From Tenrec ecaudatus (Eukaryota > Chordata > Mammalia > Afrosoricida > Tenrecidae): 64,000 nucleotides of DNA. Below, one piece after another: positions 14,656 to 25,446 of this stretch. The first letter of the stretch is position 1; every line of letters starts with the position of its first letter. The notes beneath the pieces were generated by a model. That model searched no databases and was not told the origin of the DNA. It was given only the letters and a program-made list of their open reading frames with translations. The stretch is from assembly GCF_050624435.1 (NCBI RefSeq), contig NC_134530.1, positions 145,058,721-145,122,720 of the forward strand, in the 5' to 3' direction. The position numbers and the translations under genes were made by a program.

Positions 14656-15108
14656 CTGAAAGAGAGGACATAAGACCACTCAGCACGGGCAGCACAGCCT
14701 GGCTTGCTGCTCTGGGTCTACCTTCTCTCAGCCACCATTCAACTTTCACGTGGAAGGTGCCCAGAGATCTGAGGGGAGCAGGTGACAATCTCTCAGGGAA
14801 GCTTTGAAGGTCCTGCCCTGGGGGAGGGAAGGGGGGCCGTGGCTGGTCCAGGTTCTTCTGCACCCGGCCGACTCATGGAGCATAACCCCAGTACAGAAGG
14901 CTGGAAGGAGGCCCTTCCCCCATAACAAAATTACTATCTGGCAAATAACTGCCCCCTAGGAAGTATTCCTGGGGCAGGGAAGGGGGGAAATCTTGAGCCT
15001 GGTTCTCTCTCCTTGGCCCTACCCTAGTGATTCTACATGCCGCTGCGATGAAACCACGGACTGATTTACCTCAAGAGGCAGCTGCGATGAAACCACGGAC
15101 TGATTTAC
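14656..15108 (-). other. KCNA2: Predicted KCNA2 intron between non-coding exon and coding exon
   Basis: This 453-base interval lies between the predicted donor at 15,108 and the acceptor at 14,656. It shows no repeat except the second unit of the 39-bp duplication, and no coding potential. Confidence 0.35.
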
Positions 15109-15119
15109 CTCAAGAGGCA
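15042..15119. repeat. Perfect 39-bp tandem duplication
   Basis: Two exact copies of a 39-base unit, 15,042-15,080 and 15,081-15,119, both containing the candidate donor sequence on the minus strand. The absence of any mismatch suggests a recent event or an assembly artefact. Confidence 0.95.
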
Positions 15120-15220
15120 GGTCTGGGAAGCTCTCCTTCTTGCGGAGCCAGGCAGATGATGAGGAATCCTAGATACACATGCCCGCAGCTCCGCTCCTCT
15201 TGTCTTTTCACCCAAGCAAA
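15109..15220 (-). other. KCNA2: Predicted non-coding KCNA2 exon (112 bases)
   Basis: On the minus strand an acceptor-like TTATTTCTAG ends at 15,221 and a donor CTTGAG/GTAAAT lies at 15,109/15,108. The 112-base interval has no long frame. The donor is inside a perfect 39-bp tandem duplication (15,042-15,119), so an identical second donor exists 39 bases downstream at 15,070/15,069, which would give a 151-base exon. Placement between the CpG island and the coding exon fits the known three-exon pattern of the gene. No transcript evidence is available. Confidence 0.4.
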
Positions 15221-15949
15221 CTAGAAATAATGGTGAGTCATTCTGGGCAGGAGGGCAGGCTCCAGGTCCTGGAGGTGAGCTCCCGGACTGGGTTGGGCTG
15301 GAGGCGCAGTGGGGTGCCTGGTCAGGGCCACGCAGCTCTCCTCACACAGCCAAGCTCGGTTCTGCAGCCCCTGGAAGGAAGGAGGCAAGATGCAGAGCTC
15401 AGCAAAAGCCGGAGTCCTCCAGGCTGTCCTAGGGAGGTGTGACGTTGCCTGGAAAAAACTGCAGCGAGGTGGAACCGGGGCTCGCAGACAGCGGGTGCCA
15501 AGATTAAGCAGGGTTCTGGCAGCTTCTCTCGCTGGAGGTGGCTGACAGGCTCCCATGGGCCCCTTCAGTGCCAGCGCCACACCTGAGAACCACCCTAAGC
15601 CTCTAGCCTTCTCAAGGCAACTTCTCTCTGCAAGCTCCCGGAGCTCTTCTCCAGGGGCCTGGGGGCTGAGCCCTCGCCCTCTGATGCCAGCAGGAGGGAT
15701 TCCAGCCCCCCTCCACCCCCACCCCCTCCGCCCCCATCACCAGGCCAGAACACGACGTCTCCCAAGAGAGGGCACACTGCAGCCACACTACAAGCTCTGA
15801 CCTCTGCTGGGTCCCAGGAAGACAAGTCATTCTCGACCCCACCTTCTGAGACCAACTAGGGAGAACCCCCTACCCCCACCCCACCGCCCGGCTCCCCTAC
15901 ACACACACATCACACACAGCAAGGTCGCCCCTGCCCTGGCTGACAGGGG
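15221..15949 (-). other. KCNA2: Probable KCNA2 first intron; no other feature
   Basis: The stretch between predicted non-coding exon and CpG island holds a C-rich low-complexity tract at 15,690-15,737 and a short CA tract near 15,899-15,919. Nothing else is recognised. Confidence 0.35.
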
Positions 15950-17650
15950 CCCTGGACTTACGCTCCCCTGGGAATTCCTGAACCGCAAGCCTCGCACCAG
16001 ACCCGGCGGCATTGGAGCTGGGTGGGGCGCTGGACCACCGACTTCTCGGGGAGAGAAAATCCCTCCCGTCTCCGCGGCAGGGAGCTCAGAACGAACGCTC
16101 AGCCCGGCCGGCTGCGAGGCTGGTTGGCAGCAGCCCGAGGGGGAGCCTGGAGCTAGCCGGCTTCCGGGCTGGCCTCCTGCCGGCCCAATCCCGCCGGCCT
16201 CGGGGCGGGGAGGGGTCTGGGCCCTATCCCCATGGCCGCTCCCGCCGGGATTCCGCTAGGCACCGGGCCCCGGAGCGCTCTCCGCTCCCGGCAGCCAGAC
16301 CCTTCGCTGGCTGCAGTGGCAAGCGGCCTTAACCCCCTCCTGCCCGGCCTAAACCCCCTCCTGCCCGGCCGGCTCCCGCAGCACCGAGGGCCCTGGCGCA
16401 GCCCAGCTGTGGGGCTCCGGGCTCGAGCCCGGGGACCTCTGAGGCTCCATCTACACCCGGAAACCGAGGATGCTGAACTCGGATGCGAGTGGAGGGGCTT
16501 GAACTCCCGCCCCCTCCCACTCCCCCCATACCCCCATCTCAGCTTCCTCCTGCCCGGGCGCCGGGGCTCCCTGGCAGCCCCCTCTCCGGGAGGGGGAAAA
16601 GCCTTCCCCCTACACCCCCGGCGAAGAAGCGGGCTGGACTCAGTGGCGGAGAGCCGAATGCAGCCTGCGCGTCCCCAATGACCCAGTCCTACCAACCAGC
16701 GCGGTGGCCCAGACTCGGTGCTGCAGGCGGCTGCACTTCCCTCCCCTTCGCCCGCCGGCTCCTCGGCGCCCCTCCTCCCGGCGCCACGTACACCCCGAGG
16801 GTCGCGCAGCCCGCGCCCGGCACTCATCTTCTGCAGAGAAGACGAGAGAGCGCCCCCCCGCCCCGCCCCCATCATCAGCCCCGCGCCGGGATCTGCGGGC
16901 CAGACAGCCGTGGGGGGCACAGGCTTGCCGGTTCCGAGCCCTCCGCCCGCAGGCTGCTTCGCAGCCCCTCTCGATGCGCACCTCATTGGGCAGGGGAGCG
17001 ACACGCGCAGCGGGACGCCGGGACCTCGATTTACCCTTTTGGGTGGTCCCCCGGAGCCTCCATGCCCTAGGTGCGGGCCAGCGCCGGCGGAGCTGCGGAT
17101 GCGGGTGCAGGCGAGCGGGCGAGCAGCGGGAGCCGGCTCTGCAGTCCCGCGGGCGGCGCGTACGGAGCGCCCGGCCGCTGCCCGCAGCCGCCGCCCGCAC
17201 CGCCCCGCGCCACGCAGCGCCGCACCTGGCCCGCCCGCGAGCTCCAATTAAAGGGACCGGCGGGCGCCCGAGCGCCACCGCCGCCGCCGAGCCGGCCTCC
17301 CAGTTGGGATCCTAGGCTTCGCCCCCTCCCCCGTCCCCGGAGGAAAGTACCACAAGCTTTGGCAGAGCCCCACTTACTAACCCGGAGCTTTCGGGGGAGC
17401 TCACTGGGGTGCAACCGAGCCTGGGTCGGGGTCCCCTGGGAGGTTGAGGGGGCAGAAGTCCAGGAGCGCGTCCGAAGCGCCCGGCATCCTAAGCAAGTGT
17501 GCAAGGAGATGAGCGCTAGGAGCTGTCCGAGGCGAAGCAGGGCACAGCTCGGGCGAGGTGCGCTGCTGTGCTTATCGGGCGGCCAGACCAGCTCTGCAGC
17601 CCCTCACCACCGCTCTTCCGCCAGAGCGCCCCGGGATCCAGCTCTGCCCC
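15950..17650 (-). promoter_or_regulatory. KCNA2: CpG island and likely KCNA2 promoter region
   Basis: The stretch is strongly G+C rich with many undepleted CpG dinucleotides and numerous GC-box-like CCGCCC/GGGCGG motifs, in contrast to the flanks. It lies upstream of KCNA2 in the direction of transcription. Three possible first-exon donors on the minus strand are AGC/GTAAGT at 15,962/15,961, AGG/GTAAAT at 17,035/17,034 and TTA/GTAAGT at 17,378/17,377. A TTTAATTGG element at about 17,246-17,254 contains an inverted CCAAT and could sit in the core promoter. Long open frames here on both strands reflect lack of stop codons in GC-rich DNA and are not called as genes. Which start site is used cannot be told. 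Confidence 0.7.
16330..16370. repeat. Tandem 20-21-mer inside the CpG island
   Basis: Two near-identical adjacent copies of a C-rich unit differ by one inserted A (16,330-16,349 and 16,350-16,370). Copy number could alter promoter spacing; no function can be seen. Confidence 0.85.
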
Positions 17651-18704
17651 ACCCCCACCCCATTTCCCGCACCCCGTTTACCCCGCCAGAGCGCTGGCTT
17701 CGCAGGGGAATGGATGCAGCAGGTGCGGCCGGCAGGGAAGCAGAAAGTCGTCGCCTGCTGCGTGGGTCCTGGCCGGGAGAAGCCGAAGGAGCCTGCAGAA
17801 CTGCAAAGCCCTCCCCCCGACAGGGGAGGTTGGGGCGACTGTTGCCCTCAGTCAGGGCCAACTACTCACAAAATGGGCAGCCTGGCAGACCTTTGCGGGC
17901 ACACGTCATTCAGAATCCACTCCTCTCAGGCAGGCGGGTGGTTTTGCGCTTGCCCTGAGGTACCTCGGAAGAAAGGACGTGGCCATCTGCGTCGAAAAGG
18001 TCGCAGCTTTGAAATCCCTGTGGAGCAGTTCTGCGGGCTGTGTGCAGGAATCAAGTCCAGGCACAGGACCATGATGCAGCTCTCACCTCTGCTGGCCAGC
18101 CGCACTCTGGGCGTGGGAGTGCAGGCACAGCACCCTGGGGTGGGGAGAGGAAGGGTGTCCTTTGCTCTGGGGAAAATGCATATGGGAAGTCCAACCTGAT
18201 CTTTGCTAGCATGAGGAGTGGAGAGGGCCCAGGCATGCTCCTGGGAGTCACATGAGAGCCTCAAGTCCCCGCCAGTTCTGTTCCCTATGCCTCGGTCCCC
18301 ATCCCAGACAAGTGTTCCCAACAGTGGGTCCTTGGGCTCAGACTGCAGCACATGGGATGTTTCGGATTCAAGGGGGGCGGAGGGGGGGCGGTCAGTCCGG
18401 GAAGGTCTACTGGGCCCTCCTGCTCAGAGAACCCTTAGTTCTCAGTAAGAGAAGGACTGCAGCCCCTGAGTTCCTTGCTTTGGGATTCTGTCATTTCATG
18501 GAGGTGGTCTGTGAAATCCTGGGGTCTCCTCAGAGCTGCAGGGGGCGATCTGGTGAACTCAGTGAGCTCTGGGATTCCCATCATGTGAGGTGAGGTTCAG
18601 CTCAGTGCTGTTGAAGTTGGCGACCTCCACAGCCAGCCAGGCTGCTCTGAAGCCAGCCAGCATTCTGGGGAAGAGCAGGGGCCAGGATGCTTTGACTTCA
18701 GCCA
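17651..18704. other. Upstream flank of the CpG island; nothing recognised
   Basis: G+C falls away from the CpG island. Open frames on both strands have no family resemblance. No repeat is obvious. Confidence 0.45.
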
Positions 18705-18865
18705 GACCAGCATGGGCCAGTCTGCTGATTACAGGGCAAACTAATGGGCTTCTCTGGGCCTCAGTGTCTTCACGGGCACAGCGAGGTGAGCTCCCAGGGG
18801 TGCTCTGGGGATTAAATAGATTGCCTGCTGTATGTAAGATGCTTAGCACCCAGCAGACACGGAAC
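18705..18865 (+). mobile_element. MIR SINE
   Basis: TCTCTGGGCCTCAGTGTCTTC, then GGGGATTAAATAGATTG and GTAAGATGCTTAGCACCCAG follow the order of the MIR consensus 3' half. Confidence 0.65.
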
Positions 18866-19135
18866 CAATGTCCTAATCGCCACTGTTTCCCTCGAAATCC
18901 CCTTTGTATTTGAGGGTCCCAGCTTAGCTCTTCCTTGTTTCTCTAGCGGTCAATGACCAACTCTGTGAACTCCATTCTGTTTGCTTCCCAACTTGACCCA
19001 CTCCTTACCATGGCCTCATCAGAGCCCCGCTCCACACTCCTTCTGGGAGCCTCTTCTGACTACCACCTCAGGGATTTGTTACTCTACCTGCCTCACGGAC
19101 ACTTCCTCCACTCTTAGCCATTCCACTGTAGCTGC

Positions 19136-19290
19136 ATGTGGGATAGGCACTGGGCTGCCGAAAGCAAGGCTGGTGGTTCGAGCCCACCAGCCACTCTGTG
19201 GGGGAAAGCTGAGGCTGTCTGCACCACTGAAGTTGCAGGGCGTTTCAGAAACCGTATAGATGGTCGCTATAAGGAAGAGCCCACTGGACG
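19136..19290 (+). mobile_element. AfroSINE-like SINE, tRNA-type head
   Basis: GGCACTGGGCTGCCGAAAGC leads to a B-box-like GGTTCGAGCCC at 19,175-19,185, then a short body ending in GGTCGCTATAAGG. This is a shorter sub-form, like the copy at 27,685. Confidence 0.7.
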
Positions 19291-19379
19291 ATCATGAGTG
19301 GGATATTTTTTCCTTTCTTAAACAAAGATGTGGGCATGAACTACTTCTGAAAGGAGAATTTATCATTACTAATTGCTGA

Positions 19380-19590
19380 CCACTTATCAGCCATTGAGCC
19401 GGACACCTCTGATGGAGTGTTAGTCCTCGTTACTCTGTGGGAGTTCATGCATTGAGCCATCTCATGAAAGAGGAAATGGAGGCAGAAAGAGATGAAGCAC
19501 CCGACCCGAGGTGTGGGGGCTCCGGGGCATGAATCAGGCCTTTGTGATTCCAGCGCCCTCTCCCTAGCCTCCAAACCACACTGCTGGAAG
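19380..19590 (-). mobile_element. MIR SINE, diverged
   Basis: GAAAGAGGAAATGGAGGCAG, then an acceptor-like CCCGACCCGAGGTGTGGGG and CATGAATCAGGCC resemble the antisense MIR core in order. Confidence 0.45.
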
Positions 19591-19704
19591 AATGAGCAGA
19601 ATTTACTTCCATTTTCTTCTTGGGGGCTTCCTTTGATCCCAGTCCCTCTCTTCTGACTCGGCCTCAGAGGGGTATAACATCTCCTCTCCTTCTGCCCCAC
19701 CCAA

Positions 19705-22195
19705 AATGGCCATTGGGTTGGTTCCGACCCATAGCGACCCTATGCACAACAGAACTGAACCGTGCACAGTCCTGCCCCATCCTCACAATTGTTCCTGTGC
19801 CTGAGCCTACTGGGGCAGCTCCTGTGTTGGCCCATCCCGATGAAGGCCTTCCTCTTTTCCTCTCTGCTCCTCTGCTTTAGCAAACATGATGTCCTTCTCC
19901 AGGGACTGGCGCTCCTGACAACACGTCCAAAGTACGTTTCACACCACCTTTGCTTTCAAGGAGCGTTCTGGCTGTACTTCTTCCAAGACAGATTTGTGTG
20001 TCCTTTGGCAGTCCAAGGTACTTTCAATATTCTTTGCCAGAACCCCAATTCAAATGCACGGCCTTCCTTATTCAGTGTCCAACTTTCCCACGAATAGGAG
20101 GAGACTGAAAACACACAGGCATAGGAGGAGATTGAATCAGGCGCACTGAAGGCCTCAAAGCAGCCTCCCTGCTTTTCACCACCTCGGAAGAGTTCATGTT
20201 CAGCATATTTACACAATGCAACGCATGACTTGATCTCTTGACTGCTGCTTCCTGGAGCATTGATTGTGGACCCAAGCAAGACAAACATCCTTGACAATTT
20301 CAATCTTTTCTCCGTTTATCATGATGTTACCTACTGGGTCAGTTGTGAGGATTTGGGTCTTCTTTACATTGAGTTGTAATTCAGACTTGTGTTAGGCCAG
20401 GTTGGCTAGAGAAACAAATCCAGAGAGACTCATATGTGTCTAAGAGAGAACTTTACATCAAGAAGTTTTATATATCAGGAAAACATCCCAGCCCGACTCA
20501 AGTCTGTAACTCTGATACTGGTCCATAAATCCCTCTTCAGAACTGGTGCAGCCACATGCAATGATGCAGAATGCAGGGAGATCACAGGCTGGTGGGTGCA
20601 GAGTTGTGTGGATCCAATGGCGGTGGCCACATCACAGGGCTCCTGCAGTTCTCAGCTTGGCTCACCAACAGGAAGGTAAAAGCAGAGAGGTGGAGGTGGG
20701 GTGGGTTCCCAGGAGCTTCCTTATGAGAAGGCCACACCCACAAGGAGGGACCATTAAGCGATGTAACCTGATTGACAGGACAGACTTCACCCCTACACTT
20801 TTATATCTTCGAATTGACATGAAATTGTGTAACTACCACAATACTGAAGGCTACAATCCTTGATCTTTATAAGCAAGTGCTTCAAGTCCTGCTCACTTTC
20901 AGCAAGCAAGGCGGTGTCATCTGCATAAGACAGGCCGCCTTCCTCCAATCCCGATGCCATCTTCTTCTTCACATAACCCTGGTTCTCTGATTACTTGCTC
21001 AGAATATAGAGAGACTAGGATGGTGAGAGGATGTAAACGCGACTGTGTGTTTCCCATTTCTTTGGACACTTCCTGCATCACTCAATATTTTACCCATAGA
21101 ATCTTTCAATATTGTAACTTCAGAACTGGATTTTTCCCCCTTGAGTTCTTTCAGTTTAAGATATGCTCAGCATGTTCTTCCTTTGTGGTTTCTAACTCTT
21201 AAAGTTGTGCACATTTCACTATAATATTGTAATTTGTCTTCTCAGGCTGCCTTTTGAAAAATTCGGTTCAGTTTGACTTCATCTTTTCATGTCCCCTTGC
21301 CTTAGCTACTCCGGGATTAACAGCAAGTTTCAGGGTCTCTTCTGACATCCACTTTGATCTTGTCTTTCTTTCTTGGCTTTTAAATGACCTTGTGCCTTTT
21401 TTCATGAACGACGTTCTCGACATCTCCCACAGCTCACCTGGTCATTAGTGTTCAATGCACACACTCTGTTCCTGGGATGTTCTCAAAATTTGCGTGGATA
21501 TAATCAAGGTTGTATTTTTGGCTCTCGTGGACTTGTTTTCATTCTTGTTAGTTTCATCCTGGGCTTACATAACAGCAATTAATGGTCTGTTACACAGTTG
21601 TCCCTGGTTCTGTTTTAGCTGTTGATATCCGCTTCTCCATCATCTCTTCCCACCGATGCGGTCCATTTCATTCCTGTGTATTCCATATGGAGACATTCAT
21701 GTCTACCGTTGCCCTTTGTTTGCTTAAAAAAAGGTATCAGCTATGAAGGAGTCTTGCAAATCCTATCATGCAAGTTTCGGCTTTGTTCCCATCACCAAGA
21801 CCATGTTTCCCAACTACTCCTTCCTCTTTGATGCCAACTTTTGCATTCTTGTGGTCAATAATGATCAATGCAATGCATTTTGATTGCACTTTTGATCAAC
21901 TTCTGACTGAAGATGTTGGTAGAATTCATCCATTTCTTCATCGCTAGCTTTGGTGGTTGGTACATAAACTTGAATACTAGTTGCATTGTTGGGTTTCCTT
22001 GAATGGGATGGATATTATCCTATCACAGACAGCACTGTCCTTCAAGAGAGGCCTTGGCGTGTCCTTCTTGATGATGAACGCAACCCCATTCCTCTCCGTT
22101 GTGTCATTCCCGGCTTTGTCTGCCACTTTGTCGCACGTGGTGGCTGGTGTGTTGCTGTGATGTTCTCAATAAAGGACTTCACAGGGTTGTAAAGA
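19705..22195 (-). mobile_element. RTE/BovB-clade LINE, antisense, split by an LTR
   Basis: Read on the minus strand this is the 3' part of an RTE-type non-LTR retrotransposon. Its end near 19,709-19,745 (GGTTCCGACCCATAGCGACC) is the same sequence as the AfroSINE tail. Further in are the RTE blocks around CTCCAGGGACTGGCGCTCCT and CCAAGACAGATTTGTGTG. An LTR interrupts it at 20,388-20,840, after which the RTE resumes without loss. No frame remains open; the copy is dead. Confidence 0.8.
20388..20840 (-). mobile_element. Solo LTR (MaLR/ERV-L type), antisense
   Basis: The element begins TGTGTTAGG and ends CTACCACA. It is flanked by agact (20,383-20,387) and atact (20,841-20,845), a 5-bp target duplication with one mismatch. 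It shares GAGAAACAAATCCA, CATCCCAGCCC and the terminal GTAACTACCACA with the copies at 36,106 and 57,378. Old retroviral-type LTR with no internal genes left. Confidence 0.75.
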
Positions 22196-22247
22196 TTAAG
22201 TTAGTTTCAAAGGGTGGGCAACACCTAGTTCACCTGGAAGGGTAAAC

Positions 22248-22455
22248 AGCTGCTGTTGGGTGCTGTCAAGTTGATTCTGACTCAACGGTCACCCCCTGGG
22301 ACAGAGCAGATCTGTACCCTGGGGTGCTCTTCGCTGTGGTCTCTGTGCGAGCAGAATGATGGGTCTTTCTCCTGTGGAGCCACCGAGTGGATCTGAACTG
22401 GAAACCTTTAGCTTATCAGTCAAACACTCAACCGTTGTGCCACCAGGGACCTTGA
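22248..22455 (-). mobile_element. AfroSINE-like SINE
   Basis: Antisense copy: GTTGATTCTGACTCAACGGT, CTTTCTCCTGTGGAGCCACC and a head ending TTGTGCCACCAGGGACC. Confidence 0.85.
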
Positions 22456-22702
22456 GGTTAAGCAAGTAGGTACGCGTAAGCAGTCCTTTCTAGCCCTGTA
22501 GTAGTGGTCACTTATTCCTAGCTGCTTATTCCTAGCTGAACAAGCCAGTGCACCCTCCATCCCTTCCTGGGCAAGGCCAACATGTTCGACTCTCCCTTCC
22601 TCTCCCTCCTCCCCATTGCACTAAAACACCGGCCACATGAAAGGGCAGGTTCGGAAATGCCTGGAAGGACTGGGCTTTCCTGTAGCGGCTACTCTCTTGG
22701 AA

Positions 22703-22893
22703 GCAGATCCCTGGTGGCACACTGGTTACGCGTTGGGCTCGACTACAAGGGTCATGGCTCTGCGGGAGGACGATGAGGCTTTCTACTCCTGTAAAGAGTC
22801 ACAGTCTCAGGACCCCACAGGGGCGTTCCATCCTGTCCTACAGGATCACTACGAGTTGGCATTGACTCGATGGCAATGGGTTGGGTTTGGTAC
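22703..22893 (+). mobile_element. AfroSINE-like SINE, nearly full
   Basis: Sense copy with head CCCTGGTGGCACACTGGTTA, the ACGATGAGGCTTTCTACTCC body and the tail TTGACTCGATGGCAATGGG. A deletion removes part of the tRNA-like B-box region. Confidence 0.9.
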
Positions 22894-22901
22894 TCTCTTT
22901 G

Positions 22902-23112
22902 AAGTAGCCCTGGTGGCAGAGTGGGTTACCCATTGGGCTGTTAACCACAAGGTCAGCAGTTTGAAACCACCAGCTGCTACTCCCATAGATGTGTAGTGTT
23001 GGAAGCCTGCAGGTGCTGTCCTACCACTAGGACTTGGAATCAACTGGGTTTCATGGGTTTAGTTTTCTGGTACTCTCTTGGAATGGACTTGCTGGCAATG
23101 AGTTTTGTTTGT
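22902..23112 (+). mobile_element. AfroSINE-like SINE
   Basis: Sense copy directly behind the previous one: GCCCTGGTGGCAGAGTGGGT, CACAAGGTCAGCAGTTTGAA and a diverged tail ending CTGGCAATGAGTTTTG. Confidence 0.85.
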
Positions 23113-23154
23113 TTGTATTTTACTCTTTACCAACCCCGGTGGTCTGTTAGTAAC

Positions 23155-23350
23155 ATGCAGAGGCAGAATCACATAGTGGGTGGAGCACGGCTTCTGGAGT
23201 GAGGGTGTCTCCGGCCACCCCGGCCCTGCCATGAGTGTGGCGTGTATCCATCTGTGCCTCAGTATTCTCAGTCGTAAAATTTGATTGTGTGACTTGGATG
23301 GAAAAGACTTCAAACAACGCTTGTCCCATAGCAAACAGAAACTAATTGTT
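23155..23350 (+). mobile_element. MIR SINE
   Basis: AATCACATAGTGGGTGGAGC, GGCTTCTGGAGTGAGG, CGGCCCTGCCATGAG and TGTGCCTCAGTATTCTCAG follow the MIR consensus in order over nearly its full length. Confidence 0.7.
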
Positions 23351-23366
23351 AGCTCTCAACATCATG

Positions 23367-23571
23367 AGGGAGCCTTGGTGGAAGAGTGGGTTACTTGTTG
23401 GGCTGGTAATCAGCAGATCAGCAGTTCTAAACCACCGAGTGCTCCTTGGGAGAAAGACAAGGCTCTCTATCCCGTAAAGAGAGTTACACTCTCAAAAACC
23501 CACAGGGGCAGTTCTACTCTGTCCTGTAGGTTGGGAGTGAGTCAGAATTGACTTGATGGCAGTGAGTTTAG
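23367..23571 (+). mobile_element. AfroSINE-like SINE, nearly full
   Basis: Sense copy: GAGCCTTGGTGGAAGAGTGG, GATCAGCAGTTCTAAACCAC, CACAGGGGCAGTTCTACTCT and GACTTGATGGCAGTGAGTTT. Confidence 0.9.
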
Positions 23572-23589
23572 AGAGTTTGGGTCAGAATC

Positions 23590-23800
23590 ACCCAAGAACC
23601 CTGCTGGTACCATAGTTAAGTGTTTGGCTGTTAACCAAAAGACCGGCAGTTCAAAGGCCACCCAGTGGGCTTCAGGGGAGAGAGACCTAACATTTGCTCT
23701 CCAAAAGATTACAGGTAAGAACATCTTGTGGGCAGCTGCCCCCGGTCAGTGGGTTCATGAGTCAGCAATGAACCCAACAGCACCTAACAACAACATGGCC
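23590..23800 (+). mobile_element. AfroSINE-like SINE with RTE-type tail
   Basis: Sense copy of another sub-form: head AACCCTGCTGGTACCATAGT, B-box region GGCAGTTCAAAGGCC, and a 3' end CAGCACCTAACAACAACA. The same CACCTAACAACA end is seen on the RTE at 59,938-59,950. Confidence 0.8.
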
Positions 23801-24819
23801 CCATCGGGGTCTTGGGGCTCCACAAGCAGGGAGGGGTTGATTTGAGCCCAATACGGGCTGGGGGGCGGGCCGGAGGCTTCACATTCCTCCTGGATGACAA
23901 GTGACTCTTAACATCAGCGTCCTTGTCATCATTGCCACCGCTGTGCTCTCCATGCGAAGCGGGAGTGTGGGTGGTTGGGCATGAACTGGGATAGCAGGTG
24001 TCTTTGGGCTACAGCCCCTGGAGCACCTGTGGATTCAGCTGCCCTGTGGGGGATGATTCCAGAACACCCAGGCAGCGTCTCCTGGCTTTCCTGACTCGGC
24101 ATTCTCTCTGACTTGTGGGGAGCCTGAACACCTCTGTCTGCTCCTGGCTGTACAGCAGACAGTCCACATCTCTGATCCCCTGCTCCGAGGGATCCGATCC
24201 CTTTCGACGGAATCCCCGACTTGGAGTGCTAACCAGCTCAATCTGATGAGGCTTGGGCGAGGACAAGGCCCGGAACATAGGTGGTTCTTCCTCTCCCGTA
24301 GTGTCCATGTCCCGGGCAGCTGCCCTGCAGCCACCATGGCTTCCTGTTGTCCCCCTGTCTTCAGGCCAGGCCTCTTTCCTGAGCCGCAGGCTCATCTGCA
24401 CCACTGCCCAGGACATCTTCTCCCTCCCCGCCTCATGGTGTGAGAGTTGCCAGCATTTGACACGTCCCCCAGACTGGGCAGTCTGGCCAGGTCTCCTCCT
24501 GGGACACCCCTATATCCAGTCCCCCTGGGTTTGGCAGGTTTGCCGCTTCTTCATACCCTCTTCTCCCTGGTTCAAGCTTCAGGAGGCATTATATTTCTGG
24601 CCCCCACCCCACCCTCACCCCCACCTCGACAGGCTCGGTGGTCCCTTCTTTGCGGAGGAAACAGGATCACGTGGCTCTCCAGCTTCAGCTCCTCCATGAT
24701 GCCCACTGGCCTGACACAGCCCGCATTTGCCACCAGGTGAGCAGAGGCCCTCTCGACCTGATGCCCTGATGCCCCCTGCCTGACCCCTGGACCCTGTCTG
24801 GAAGGCTTGAATGGGCTCC

Positions 24820-25025
24820 CCACAGGCAGATTAGGTGAAGACTGGAGTCAGACGGGGTCCTGGTTCTATTACACATCATTTATTCGCCTCAATGGAGTGT
24901 TTGCCTCTCTGAGTCTCCAAGATGGGCATCAGAGCACCCAACGAGCTGAGGGGTGCATGGAATACTGCACACGGGGTGTTTATCTCAGAGCCTACCCTGC
25001 AGGGGGCACTCAGGAGATGCGTGCT
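24820..25025 (+). mobile_element. MIR SINE, diverged
   Basis: GGAGTCAGACGGGGTCCTGG, CCTCTCTGAGTCTCCAAGATG and a GGGGTGCATGGAATACTG-type 3' part follow MIR order at low identity. Confidence 0.45.
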
Positions 25026-25418
25026 TCCAGATGCTTCCACGTCTTCCCACGCTGAGCCCAGAAGCCCTTCCTTGAATATGCCCAGAGGGATAGACTAGGC
25101 AGCTCCCCAAAGAGTAGGGGCGGGCAGGTCCCTCTCTCTTTCACAGAAAGGTCAAGGGAGGGCTTGCTCAGTGTCGCACAACAAATCCAGGCAGGAGCCG
25201 AGTCTAAGTGGAGGCACGAAGGCACCAGAAACCACGCTGTCAACCGCTCTGCGGTGCTGCTCCCACTGCTCTAGCTCTGGGGCACTCTATGGGCTGGGCC
25301 TGAGTGCGCAGTCATCTCTCCAGGACTCCCCGGGCTGGGACTCTCCGTCCTCCAGCCGGTGCTCCAGGGGCACCCTGAGCTTGGATAGAGCCATCTGTTT
25401 ATTTTCATTGTGTTGGTA

Positions 25419-25446
25419 TACACACACACACACACACACACACACA
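25419..25446. repeat. (CA)n microsatellite
   Basis: About 13 pure CA units. Confidence 0.97.

Noticed and set aside
16153-17247. A 364-codon minus-strand frame and several overlapping plus-strand frames in the CpG island
   Set aside because: Composition is dominated by Ala, Gly, Arg and Pro in every frame, as expected from stop-poor GC-rich DNA. No domain is visible and the frames overlap each other on both strands.
19175-19185. tRNA gene suggested by a perfect-looking B-box
   Set aside because: The B-box belongs to the tRNA-derived head of a SINE; no cloverleaf or A-box/acceptor stem of a functional tRNA is present. The same holds for 61,091 and 49,956.
22637-22996. A 119-codon plus-strand frame
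   Set aside because: It is the translation of two SINE copies in sense orientation.
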